Of a stretch of DNA of 59,963 nucleotides, positions 11,802-22,660 are shown piece after piece. The translations under genes were made by a program, and so were the position numbers. Origin of the DNA: Carex sylvatica. Lineage: Eukaryota > Streptophyta > Magnoliopsida > Poales > Cyperaceae. The stretch's first letter is position 1, and each line of letters opens with the position of its first letter. The stretch lies in contig CAXKVR010000327.1 in assembly GCA_964058845.1 (NCBI GenBank), forward strand, positions 1 through 59,963, written 5' to 3'. Under the pieces are notes generated by a model. The model did not search any database, was not told the DNA's origin, and saw nothing but the letters and a program-made list of their open reading frames with translations.

Positions 11802-12586
11802 TAGGACTGGCAAAAAAGCTCGTGGCTCGTGGTCCGCTTGGTATTCGCCCGTGACTCGATCGGTAACAACTCGTTCATTAGTGGATTGAGTTAAAATTAG
11901 CTCGCTCGCTACATACTCGAGCCAAAATTAACGAGTTTGAGTTTGGTATGGCTCGGCACGAGCCAGCTCGGTCATTAACGAGCTATTTAATATACATAGT
12001 TTAATAGTTTAATCGGATCCATTAACTTTAGATTGAGATATTATGGTTTGTGAATGTTATAGCCAGTGTTATGGCAATTATACTTTGGACTGTGTTTAAG
12101 TTGATTGGTAATTTTGTATGAAATATGTGTGAATTAATTATAAGCAATTAAGTTAATTTGTATGAATTTGTTTGATTTGGTATGCATGAATTTATTCTGT
12201 GAATATGTTTGTATGAATTTAGGAATATATTTGTACGTATGAATTTAGCTATAAACTTAATTTATAGTAGTTGATTTACTCAATTACAATTGAATTAAGA
12301 GTATTTCTCAGTAATTAGTCATATAAGTATTATTTTATTTTAGCTATAATTGATAAGATGTGTTATGAAAATTTAAGATATAGCAGGAAAGAAAATATAT
12401 AAATTTATAAATCTGCCAAGCTAGTAACGAGCTAGCTCGGCTCGCTCGGACAAGCCACGAGTCAGTTTTGAGCAATAGTTTTAGCTCGGAACCTAAAATC
12501 CAAACTCGCTCGCTCAGCTTAATATACCAACAAGCCGAGTACGAGTGTGGCCTAGCTCGCTCTTTAACAGCTCGTTGCCACCCCTA
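11802..12586. mobile_element. Non-autonomous hAT element, 785 bp
   Basis: The termini are TAGGACTGGCAA and TTGCCACCCCTA, imperfect inverted repeats of the TAGGGGTGGCAA hAT type. They are flanked by a perfect 8-bp duplication, GTCCCCAC, at 11794-11801 and 12587-12594. Subterminal DNA is rich in GCTCG words in both orientations. The paralogous site at about 58766-58778 reads TAGTCCCAACTAACG and has no insertion. There is no transposase frame. It sits about 230 bp upstream of the RLP start codon. Confidence 0.92.
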
Positions 12587-12746
12587 GTCCCCACTAACGA
12601 ATTAATATTCCAAAACCAAAGACCTTATTTTCTCCTCTCTCCATTTTCTCTCTTTTTTTTTTCTGTTAATTAGTCAAGTCGTCCCTCTATTCAATTAAAT
12701 TTGCACTTTCCTTATCTTTTTCCTTTTAACTTCTTAGACATGGTGT

Positions 12747-12763
12747 TTATAATATATATATTG
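12747..12763 (+). promoter_or_regulatory. Putative TATA region of the RLP gene
   Basis: TATAATATATATATTG lies 50-65 bp before the ATG. It is kept, with one extra TA, at about 58920-58937 before the second RLP copy. A pyrimidine-rich tract (12620-12665, CTCTCTCCATTTTCTCTC) lies upstream in both copies. The transcription start is inferred. Confidence 0.45.
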
Positions 12764-12812
12764 ATACTCAACTTCTTTTCAATCAACCAGCACTCCAAAT
12801 TATCTTATTGCA

Positions 12813-15392
12813 ATGACACTTGTTACACTTGTTTCCATATCACTTGTTCTCTTCTCCTTCTCCATCAAAACCACCACTCTAACACAAGCCTACTGCATTC
12901 CTGACCAACGTGATGCCTTGATTCAACTCAAGCAAGGTTTCAGCACCACTGAACTTCATTCATGGAATTCAAGTACCGACTGTTGCATATGGGATGGCAT
13001 CACATGTGATGAGCAAACCGGTATGGTGACTTCACTCAACCTTATTGACAAGTTCATCTCGGGTGAAATCAACCCGGCTTTGTTCAATCTCAGCTCTCTT
13101 CGGTACCTCAACCTTGTCCGTAATGATTTCCACAATCTTATCCTTCCACAAACCGGGTTTGAGCGACTTGCTAATTTAACCCATCTCGACTTATCCTCTT
13201 CTGGCTTTACCGGTCAAGTTCCAATTGGCATTTCTTCCCTCACAAACCTGATCTCGCTGAACTTATCATACGCCTCAGAAGACCCTTCGAACTTCTCCAA
13301 TATCAATACCTTGTATCTTCATGACACTGGCCTAAAAACCTTACTCAGCAACCTCACCAAGCTCCAAGTTCTTCGCTTGGATGGGGCTGACATTTCACTA
13401 AATGGATCTGAGTGGGGCAAGGCAATTTTTCAAGTTGGCCCAACTCTTCAAGAGCTATCCATGGTTTATTGTGGATTAAGAGGAAATTTCCCCAATGAAA
13501 TATTCCACCTTACAAATCTAACAGAACTTGATTTATCACACAACCAATTGTCAGGATATTTAACTAAGTTCTCAAATGAATCATCAAGTTTGGCATATAT
13601 CTACTTGGAATTCAACAATATTCAAGGACAGTTGCCAATTTCCATTTTCAAATTACCCCAGCTTGTTGATTTATATCTTGGATCAAATAACTTCAATGGT
13701 ACACTGAATTTAGACATCATCAAGCACAATACAAAGCTTGAGTTTCTAGATTTGTCAAACAACAAGTGGTCAATTATAGAAGGGAAAAACCATAGCAAGT
13801 CATTCTATGATTCATTTCCCCAATTATCTTTTCTAGGGCTGGGATCGTGCAATTTAACAAAGTTCCCTTCTTTTCTAAATTACCAAACACAAATTGACTG
13901 CCTAGACCTCTCAAGGAATAAAATCAATGGTGTTATACCGAATTGGTTATGGAATAATGAAGGTTTCCTATGTCTCAATCTATCGCATAATTTCTTTACT
14001 AAAATAGAGGGGGATGCGCATTTTACGTCTCTCAGTAACTTGTCCCTTCTTGATATCCATTCCAACAGGATTTCAGGACCTGTACCTCTCCTCCCACCAA
14101 GAGTTCTATATGTGGATTTCTCATCCAACTACTTCTTTTTGTTGCCCCCATATTTCGATTCCAACCCCTTTTATCTTTCTTTCTCTAACAATAGTCTTAC
14201 GGGAGAGATCCCCCTTTCCATTTGTAAGACAACATGGCCACTATTGAGTAACCATTCATATCTACAAGTGGTTGATCTTTCATATAACAATTTAACTGGT
14301 ACAGTGCCACCTTGCCTTCTAGAAGATGCTGAATTTCGTGAAGTGCTTAACCTGAAAAGTAATCAATTAAGTGGATCATTGCCACAAAATATTAGTCAAG
14401 GATGCCAACTGAAAACAATAGATTTGAGTGGAAATAGAATAAATGGAAGTTTGCCCCAGTCACTGATGAACTATAACAATCTAGAGGTCTTAGATCTTGG
14501 AAATAATCAAATAGTGGATGGATTCCCTTTTTGGCTGGGAAATCTCCAAAATTTAAGAGTACTTGTTTTACGAACAAATCAATTTCATGGCACAATTTCG
14601 AATATGGAAGCCAGAACAAAGAAAAATGATTCTTTTTTTCCCTCGCTAAAGGTGTTTGATCTTTCTTCAAATCGTTTCGGAGGCATTATCTCCCAAATTG
14701 GTTTTCAAAACCTAAAGGCTATGATGACTAATTCAGATTCTAGTACATTTAAGTTTGGGGATTCACATTATTATTATCAGAATTCAATTACGGTCATATG
14801 GAAAGGAGAAGAAATGGAGATAATGAATTCACTCAGCATATTCAGCTCCCTTGATCTATCACAAAATGAATTTTTGGGAGAAATACCCAAAGATATCGAG
14901 AAACTCAAGTCACTTGTTGTGCTTAACCTGTCGCATAATGCTCTGGTTGGTTCAATTCCATCGGAATTTGCTAATTTACAACAACTTGAATCACTAGATC
15001 TCTCTTTCAACCAACTTTCTGGAAACATTCCCCAGGAGTTCACCTCTCTCACTTTTCTTTCTGCACTAAATCTCTCATACAACAAATTGGTTGGAAATAT
15101 ACCACGTGACCGACAATTTTCAACATTTTTGAATGCTTCTTACTTGGGTAATCCCGAATTGTGTGGTAATCCTTTATCAATGCAATGCCCAGCAGCTCCT
15201 TCAAATGAAGGATTTAATAAAGGTTTGTTGCCATCAAGGTCTTCTACTGATATAATTGAGTTCTCTATTTCTGTTGGATTAGGATTAGGTGTGGGGTTTG
15301 CCTCTGTAATTGGGGCTCTGATATCATCGAAAAATGTGAGAGAGAGGTTTAATTTTATTGTAGATAGGTTTTATTTTCGATATTTTCACTGA
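12813..15392 (+). CDS. Receptor-like protein with leucine-rich repeats (Cf/RLP type), 859 aa
   Basis: Intact intronless gene for a plasma-membrane receptor-like protein without a kinase domain. What is seen: a signal peptide (residues 1-26), an LRR N-terminal cap with the paired-Cys motif DCCIWDGITC (56-65), then LxxLxLxxN repeats to about residue 790. These are interrupted near 628-672 by a non-LRR island ending in the WKGEEME motif common to RLPs. Next come the closing GNPELCGNPL motif, one membrane helix (about 816-839) and a 20-residue basic tail. The length is close to that of Cf-type RLPs. The family commonly senses pathogen or developmental ligands together with SOBIR1-like kinases; ligand and partner here are unknown. 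The start is chosen because the signal peptide follows it directly and is kept in the copy at 58988. A hAT element lies upstream and a Copia LTR directly downstream. Confidence 0.95.
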   Translation: MTLVTLVSISLVLFSFSIKTTTLTQAYCIPDQRDALIQLKQGFSTTELHSWNSSTDCCIWDGITCDEQTGMVTSLNLIDKFISGEINPALFNLSSLRYLNLVRNDFHNLILPQTGFERLANLTHLDLSSSGFTGQVPIGISSLTNLISLNLSYASEDPSNFSNINTLYLHDTGLKTLLSNLTKLQVLRLDGADISLNGSEWGKAIFQVGPTLQELSMVYCGLRGNFPNEIFHLTNLTELDLSHNQLSGYLTKFSNESSSLAYIYLEFNNIQGQLPISIFKLPQLVDLYLGSNNFNGTLNLDIIKHNTKLEFLDLSNNKWSIIEGKNHSKSFYDSFPQLSFLGLGSCNLTKFPSFLNYQTQIDCLDLSRNKINGVIPNWLWNNEGFLCLNLSHNFFTKIEGDAHFTSLSNLSLLDIHSNRISGPVPLLPPRVLYVDFSSNYFFLLPPYFDSNPFYLSFSNNSLTGEIPLSICKTTWPLLSNHSYLQVVDLSYNNLTGTVPPCLLEDAEFREVLNLKSNQLSGSLPQNISQGCQLKTIDLSGNRINGSLPQSLMNYNNLEVLDLGNNQIVDGFPFWLGNLQNLRVLVLRTNQFHGTISNMEARTKKNDSFFPSLKVFDLSSNRFGGIISQIGFQNLKAMMTNSDSSTFKFGDSHYYYQNSITVIWKGEEMEIMNSLSIFSSLDLSQNEFLGEIPKDIEKLKSLVVLNLSHNALVGSIPSEFANLQQLESLDLSFNQLSGNIPQEFTSLTFLSALNLSYNKLVGNIPRDRQFSTFLNASYLGNPELCGNPLSMQCPAAPSNEGFNKGLLPSRSSTDIIEFSISVGLGLGVGFASVIGALISSKNVRERFNFIVDRFYFRYFH

Positions 15393-15416
15393 TTGAAGTA
15401 TTTAAGAGCTTTGTGG

Positions 15417-15870
15417 TGTTATATTCTGAAGTCAAAATGATATATGGGCTTCGGCCCATATTGTTTCACGGAAGTGAATTTTCAAATGGAAATTAAAAAG
15501 TGGAGAGGCAGAGAGGGTCAAGTAGCGTGAGTCTCTTCTTTTTCTCCAAGTTGTTCTCTCTTTGTTTCGATCCACCGATACACTTAAAGAATCTTATAGA
15601 TTAGTGTATGAAATTGTAAGAGAGTGTGAGAGAGTATTATTAGTTTGATTATCTCCTTGTATTTGTAAAGACTCCTTGATATAGTGAAATTGCGCTGTGT
15701 GCTCCCATGGTTTTTTTCCCAAAGAATTTCCACGTAAAATCTTGTGTATCTCTTTTATTTTTTGTGCTTGATTACTTGTTTGTGTCGGCTTCTTAGTCAG
15801 ATATTGGTGTATGTCCGCAAAGTGTTCGACGAAATCACTCCTTGAACGCTTACACGTATTGTTCCCAACA
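15417..15870 (+). mobile_element. Copia-type solo LTR, directly after the RLP stop codon
   Basis: It starts TGTTATATTCTGAAG and ends GTTCCCAACA (TG...CA). It contains the U5-like words GGTTTTTTTCCCAAAG and TTCCACGTAAAATCTTG, which are characteristic of plant Copia LTRs. The paralogous LTR at 53211-53692 has a clean TGTAT target duplication; here the same positions read TGTGG and TGTTT, consistent with decay. No internal retrotransposon sequence is present. It begins 25 bp after the stop, so RLP transcripts probably run into it. Confidence 0.85.
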
Positions 15871-16915
15871 TGTTTATAAAATATACGTAGGTACGTACCA
15901 CTATCTATTTTCTTAGAGCTTGGACTTGGTCTATGAAATGCTTTTTTTTATCCTCTGCAAATTTGTCAAAAAAATTATTAATAGGAAAATTCAAATAAAA
16001 AAATCGAGAACAGTGAAAAAATTCGTCATATTTTAAAATGGAAGAAAGTCGATATAGTTTATAACGTCCAGGTTATAGAGATAATTAATTCCTAGTTAAC
16101 TTGATGAAAAAGGAAAAAAATCGGAACGTTAGTGTCTGTAACGCCCAGAGATCATACAAAAAAACAACCTATCTTCAGCGATCTACATTACATACCTCTA
16201 ATTTTTTTATTTTTTATTTTATTGATGGTGTCTGGAGGTTATTGAAATCAACGTCCTTTTTTTTTAACGTTTTGTTAATTACCGGATTATATTTCGTTAA
16301 TCAGGATGTTATGATTTATAATGTCTAAATTATGAAGTTTTCTTAAATTTCAAATTCTGACATAACCTTTTACTATTGTCGATATTATTTTATTTTATTT
16401 TTCTATTAATAATTTTTTTGTCAAATTTATGGTAGGAACCCGTTGTATGATTGTCTGTTAACATAGGCATCACTGTGTTGAATTTGATATAATGATACCA
16501 CTGAAAATATTAATTATTAAAATCACTTTGGGATCAATTCACGTTGATACTTAATTCAAAAATTCCATTTCAATAAGCTTAGATCAAAATATCTGATTCA
16601 TCTAAGTTGTCAGCCAATTATCTTCTAATAAATATATTTAAAAAGTATTCATTAATTAAAAATTGGTACATTTAAATAATAATATCCGAATAATTTACTT
16701 TCATCAAGTATGTGGCACGAATATAGTGATGAAATTTTGTCTGTACAGTTTTTAATTATACATCAATTTCAAATTATACAAAATATTTTTCTTTCTAAGG
16801 AAATTATACTTCTTATTTCTTATTGGCTACAAGTATAGAAAAAAAAAAATCTACCACAAGTAACAAATCTACAAAACATTTATTTACTTTATTAGAATGA
16901 AATTTGAGAAAATCT
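15871..16915 (+). other. RLP downstream region
   Basis: Non-coding. Positions 15990-16140 match 5905-6050 and 53830-53985; 16157-16915 match 51520-52210. Small frames are not conserved between the copies. No gene is seen. Confidence 0.65.
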
Positions 16916-17335
16916 AGAGTGTGATGTACTCACTAAATGGATTTGGTCATGAGCACAACTCTAAAATTCTATTAAATTGGCTTCAAACAATAAATTCAAA
17001 CTGTTGAAATTCATCTACTTTATGAATGATGTACATGGAACTTTTTGAAAATTTTGAATTCATTTAGTATAAGGTCGAGTGCTAAAAAAAATGTATCTTT
17101 TGATAAGTTATTTTATAATTTATTTTATGTATTCATTTTTCATCAACTTTTTTATTGCTCGACTTTGTAGGAAATATATTCGAAACTTTAAAAGTTTGCA
17201 TCTATATGCATCACTCTTCACTCATGAAGTAAATAGATTTCAATGATTTGGATTCGTTGTTTGATGTTAATATTAATCCGATAGACTTTTAGAGTTTATG
17301 CTCACCAAATTTTCTTGATAAGCACATCACACCCT
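16916..17335. mobile_element. MITE family 3, about 420 bp, copy 1
   Basis: The arms mirror through GTGATGTACTCA / AGCACATCACAC, the sequence near ACTCTAAAATTCTATTAAA, and AATTCATCTACTTTATGA. The middle holds a GTCGAGTGCT / TTGCTCGACTTT pair. The copy at 52214-52634 lies in the same RLP-downstream context, so insertion predates that duplication. Confidence 0.7.
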
Positions 17336-19137
17336 AACTTTGCTTATTTAAGAAAGTTAATATTGTGTATGAATATCACACCCCGCGACCGCGGGCCGTG
17401 ACAGGGCCCTGCCGTAAGCATACAACTCCATGTATGCTTACAAGGCAATTAAAATTATACACATCACAGCACGACAAAATAATATAAAACAAGTTCATAT
17501 ATAATAATCCAAGTACACGAGACTGGTAAAAGTATAACATGTCAAAGCTATCTCATACGGATACCAACCATCAGGTATGACATAAAGAGCTATACAACAA
17601 AAATTAATATATACATCTCTAGTCAAATAACAAAACAACTACTGAGGTAATGGTGACATATACCGGATGCTTACTACTCGCGTGCCTCTCCCGACTCATT
17701 CGCACCAAAACCTGTAAAAGAACCCAAAGGGTGGGGGTGAGAATAATTTCTCAGTGCGAATTTGCCACAATCAGGTTATTGAGCTTGCAATCAAATTCCA
17801 TGTTCAAAAATAAAACCCAAATAATAGTGCATTAACAGATTGAAATTCATACATAAAAGAATGTATATGCTTGACAACAATAATCAAATAAATTACAACT
17901 AACGGAATTTCCAAAATGAAGTTCAAACAAACACATATTTTGCTTAACTCATATTATTAGGGCTTGTAGCACATATAGATGTTCCACCGAGCTGGACCCT
18001 TTATCTGACACCCATCTGTAGCTGCTTGGCTTAACCATTTACTAAGGTCTGGTTTAAAGTCATAAGATGAAAATTTACTTCTAATAGTTCAAAATATCGT
18101 ATTATTCAATTGACCATCCAAATGCATTAACACGTAGGCTAATGTCCCCGAGCCACAGACGTTACACACTTGTCACCCACAATTTCAATCCACATATAAA
18201 TATAGTCACCCACCCCTCATTCCAACCAGTACTGAGAAACCATGAGGGTCATTCACCGAATGCGCCAGAAATATCCTGGAATCAAAGTCAGCTAGCCAGA
18301 CTTTGCAAATTAATTCACAAATTCATTCACGTATGATTTCCCAATCATAAATTCCGTGGTGACTTTCAACCATAATCAAATCATAAGAGATCAATCCAAT
18401 TAACAACCATACAAGCATGCAAATCTTCTATGTCACATCAATTCAGTTTTAACTTGATTGGGCTATACACATGATTCACACAATTCAATTATGCAATAAT
18501 TAGACATACAACATGACAATCCAAGAACCCCTCACCTGGTTACGAAGAGAGTATCGCGCGCTTATAGTTCGGACGTCTCGAATGGTCCCGCAACGTCTTG
18601 CTCAACCGAACCTACACCTATATTACATATGTACTTGATTTAACCTTTGCTCGATGATCGAGATGCTTAATTTAGTTACATTAGTTATTTTATACCGTTC
18701 TCAGCATAATCCATATACCTTGGTGTCAACCTTTTTTATTCATCTTTATTACTTAACCTCTATAAAATTTACATAATTTACATCTGGGTCCTCTAAACCA
18801 TACACAATTTCATTTTAGTCATTCATTATCTTGCTAATTTGATTCTCGTAGCAATTCGAGGGTTGAATGTATAAGAATTCTAAAAGGTAACCAAACAATT
18901 TTCTTCAACTGTACTCATTTAATCAATTCCTTCTCATACTAATTTGGTGGTTGTTCATCTAAGATATTTTTGTTACGTTATGAAATTTTAACAATAAATT
19001 TTTGAATATTTTAAAAGCAACAATCGAAAAATCATACTAACGAAATAGAAATTTAAACATTAAATAATGTCTTCCTCGATAAGCAAGTTAAGTGTGAATC
19101 GAAACCGCATCAAAAATACAAAGTTCTGAACCTTTAT

Positions 19138-19630
19138 AGGTCCAGTGCGTCCGCACTAGTGGTAAGTGCGGATGGTTGATCCGCACTGACTTCAGTTTCC
19201 TTTTAAATTATGTTCTGAATTATACCAGTGCGTTCGCACTAAATTTGAGTGTGTCCGCACTGATAAATTCTGTATTGGCTGAATTTTCTGAAATCTGACA
19301 AGTCCTGAGTACTGGTGTCTTGACCCGCACTAAAATTAAATGTGGACGCATTAGGCTCAAACTTTTTCTTGTTCAGTGTCATTTTAATGAAAATTTAGTT
19401 AAGTACTGAGTGTGTCTGCACTGTACGTGAGTGCGTCCGCACTCGTATATATTTTTGTATTTTCTGAGCTGCTAAAATTCTGTTAAGTGCTGAGTACGGG
19501 TGGCTAACCCGCACTGAAATTGAGTGCGCCCGCACTCATGAATTTCCTGTATTTTTTAGAGTTCCTATTAACTGTCTAAGTGCAGAGTGTGGGTGACTGA
19601 CCCGCACTGAAAGTGAGTACGTCCGCACTC
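19138..19630. repeat. Array of AGTGCGG / CCGCACT palindromic words, array 1
   Basis: About a dozen GTGCG(G/T)-type words alternate with their reverse complements, for example GTCCGCACT, TGACCCGCACTGA and AGTGCGGATGGTTGATCCG. They are spaced 20-60 bp apart in otherwise AT-rich DNA. Similar arrays occur at 30633-30935 inside a solo LTR and at 48730-49085. Confidence 0.8.
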
Positions 19631-21528
19631 AGAGGGTCTTTTAATAAAATTTCAAAATTTTCTCTTTTTCCTTTCTCTCTTTCCCCTCCGTCCCTTTCCT
19701 TGTGTGTGTTCCGCCAAATAAAAAAGAAAAAAAGAGAGAGACTCTCCTCTACCTCTCAGACCACCCAATCTCTTGAGAAATCGAAGGTAGAAGCGAGAAA
19801 TTGATTGAATATCTCGTCTAGCTCTCCCACTCGGTACTCCTTTCTCTCCTCTCTTCTCATCAAATTCAAATTTTCACTATTTTAGGGTTTTTGCTAGAAA
19901 CCCGACATTTGTGCATACATTGCTAGTAACCATCTTCATTGAGCTTCCTTGTTGTTTATTTATCGATTATTTTCTCAATTTCATCTCGATTTTGGATTTC
20001 CATTTCTAGGGTTTTTGGTACTAAATCTGAAATTGGAAAATATTGTTGTTTGATTAGGCAAATCCGACCAAATAGACTTATAATCGGTAAACCTCTCCCT
20101 CAATCTTGACATCTAGTGATTAATTCAAATTTTGACCAAATTTGGATTTAATTAATCGAGAAATTGCATTGTTATGAGGACCAACGTAGTGAAACGGTAA
20201 ATGAATTATTACCTAATTAGAATTTCGTATGGGTTAGAGGAACCTAGATGTAAATGTGTGAAGTTTTAGAGATTTTTTAGTAAGAAATAAAGAATCAAAA
20301 GAATCGATACCAAAGCATAGAAATTGGTTAAGGAAAGTATACGCTAGTAATAAACTCGAGTAATCATCTCGACCGTTGAACCAGGATTAAACCAAGTGTA
20401 TATGTAATATAGGTGTAGGCTCAGTCGAGCAGGAATTCGCGGGACATTTCGAGACGTCTGATCCGTAATTAAGCGATACGCTCGTCGTAAACAGGTGCGG
20501 TATTCTTGGACTTGTTTGATATTTCATTTTCAGGAATTAAATTCTTTATTTGTTTGTAATGTTGAATGTCTGATTGTTGCATCATTGAATTGCATAAATC
20601 ATTTGCATAGCCCAATCAAATTAAACTCGAATTGACGTGACTTGAATGATTTGCATGCTTGTACGGTTGTTAGTTGTGTCGATCTATTATGATCAGATTA
20701 TGATTGAGAGTCACCACGAATTATTGATTAAGAATGTACATGTGAGTGAATTTATGAAGTTGAGCTGTATAGCTGACTTGGATCCAACGAATTTGCAAAG
20801 TTGAGCTGTATAGCTGACTTTAAGTCCGGAATCCTTCTAGTGCTTTAGGTGAATGGCCCTCAGTTTTCTCAGTACCGGTTGGAATGAGGGGTGAGTGATT
20901 ATATTGATATGTGGATTGAAATCGTGGGTGACAAGTGTAACGTCTGTAACTCAAGGGCATTTTCCTACGTGTTAATGCATTTGGACGGTCAATTGAATAT
21001 TATGACAATTGGAATGATTTCAAAGTGAATTTTCTTTATATGACTTTAAACCATACCTTAGAAAATGATTAAGCCAAGCAATTATAGATGAGTGTCAGAT
21101 AAAGGATCCAGCTAGGTGGAAGGTCTATAGATGTCAGTAACTCTACATACGAGGGTTAGATAAAGGATCCAGCTCGATTGAACATCTGTAGTTGCTACAA
21201 GCCCTAATAAATAAATGAGTTAAGCCAAATATGTGTTTGTTTGAACTTCATCTTGGAAATTATGTTAATTGTGAGTCATTTGATTAATTGTTGTCGAGCA
21301 TATGCATCCCTTTAATTATGAATATGTATCTGTTTGAATTGATATTGTATGGGTTTCATTTTTTAATATGGAGTTTGATTGCAAGTTCAATAATCTGACT
21401 ATGACAAATTCGTACTGAGAATTTATTCTCACCCCCACCCTTCGGGTTATTTTACAGGTTCTGGTACGACTGATTCCGGGGAGGCACGCGAGTAGTAGGC
21501 CTTTGGTAGTATGCCCTTATATGACCAT

Positions 21529-21531
<3 letters not shown>

Positions 21532-21562
<31 letters not shown>
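21532..21562. repeat. TA microsatellite
   Basis: About fifteen TA dinucleotides lie inside the right arm of the 4.4-kb inverted repeat; the left arm lacks the run. Confidence 0.9.
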
Positions 21563-21568
<6 letters not shown>

Positions 21569-21788
21569 ATAGCTTTGGGGTAGACCTTATGGTTAGTATC
21601 CGGATGAGATACTTTTGATGTATTAAACTCTGACCAAACTGTGTACTCAGGATTTATATATATGAACTTGTTTTTATATTATTTTGTTGTGAACTTCTGA
21701 ATGTATTTTAAATTGCCTTGTAAGCATACACGGAGTTGTATACTTACAGCGGGGCACTGTCGTGACCCGTGGCCGGTGTGACAATTTT

Positions 21789-22299
21789 AGAGGTAACAAT
21801 TCAATTTTTCGATTACTTAAATCCTAAATTGATCAAAAATCAAGATAATTTCTAGGTTTTAAAGATAGAGAGAGGGACTTACCGATTACACTTCTATTGG
21901 GTTGGATTAGACTAAACAATCACAATTCTTTCCTAATTTTTGGATTTGAGCAAAACCCTAAATTAAAAATCAAGATTGAGATGAAATCGAGAAGAGAATC
22001 ACCAAATTAACAACATGAAAGCTCAATGGAAATAGATTACTCGTAATTTATACATGAATTTCAGATTTAAGTAAAAACCCTAACAATGGAGAAAATTCAA
22101 TTTTGTGAGAAGAGAGAAGAAGAAAAATGAGTACCAATGGAGAGCTAGAGGGAGATAATCAACCAATTTTCCACTTCTTCCTTCAATTTGGCAAGAGATT
22201 TGGTGAATTTTCAAGGGAGAAGAAGGGTTTTCCTCTTTTCTTCTTTCTTTTGGTGGAACACACCAAGGCAACGGGGGAGGGACTAGAAAATTTTTGATT
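21789..22299. other. AT-rich repeat-derived flank
   Basis: No gene. Words such as AAACCCTAA, AAATCAAGATTGAGATG and GGAGAAGAAGGGTTTTCC resemble, in the same sense, the interior of the 46566-48711 repeat (48060-48540). This is probably a remnant of the same repeat family. Confidence 0.4.
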
Positions 22300-22572
22300 C
22301 AGGGGCGGAACTAGAAAATTTTGATAGAGGTGGTTGAAAATTAAAATGCATAATTGTAGTGAGAAAGATTTGAACTCAAGACCTCTCAACCTCAGAATAG
22401 AGATTTAACTACTATGCTTCAACCAAACATTTGTTATATATTGAGTGTGGCTAGATCATATAGAAAGTTAAAAATAAAATATATATTAAATTTCTATATG
22501 TATAATTAAAATTTTGAAATCATATATAAAAGTGGCTTAATCACCTTTGGTTAAGCCTTAGATCTGCCCCTG
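22300..22572. mobile_element. hAT-like MITE (CAGGGGCGGA ends) with a tRNA-like stretch
   Basis: The termini are CAGGGGCGGAACTAG and TAGATCTGCCCCTG. Flanks (TTTTGATT / CATTTGAA) only weakly suggest a target duplication. Read on the minus strand, 22354-22425 has an A-box-like word TAGTAGTTAAAT followed by a B-box-like GAGTTCAAATC, as in degenerate tRNA-derived sequence. No cloverleaf could be confirmed. Confidence 0.55.
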
Positions 22573-22660
22573 CATTTGAATGAAAGAAACTTTTTATTGT
22601 AACAATTAGAATATTAAATAGTTAGATGATTTGACTTCTAACTTTTGCTATAAAAAAAAA

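Larger units (their letters stand above)
17374..21788. repeat. Long inverted repeat of TGTCACACCCCG-type arms, 4.4 kb
   Basis: The left arm (17374-about 18850) and the inverted right arm (about 20170-21788) share, in mirrored order, TCACACC ends, TATGCTTACAAGGCAATT, GGTGGGGGTGAGAATAA, CTGACACCCATCTGTAG-like words, ACGTCTCGAA and CCTACACCTATATTACATAT. Identity looks like 75-85%. The core (18850-20170) holds a palindrome array and an unmatched pyrimidine-rich stretch with a run of GAGAGA. No transposase or retroelement protein is recognisable. A single-arm relative is at 46566. The arms may be two LTR-like units in opposite orientation or one foldback element; the class is unresolved. Confidence 0.8.

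Noticed and set aside
12701..12904. Upstream ORF overlapping the RLP start
   Set aside because: Most of it lies upstream of the likely transcription start, and it has no features beyond a chance open frame.
12813..15392. Receptor kinase instead of receptor-like protein
   Set aside because: The protein ends 20 residues after the membrane helix, and no kinase motifs follow before the Copia LTR.
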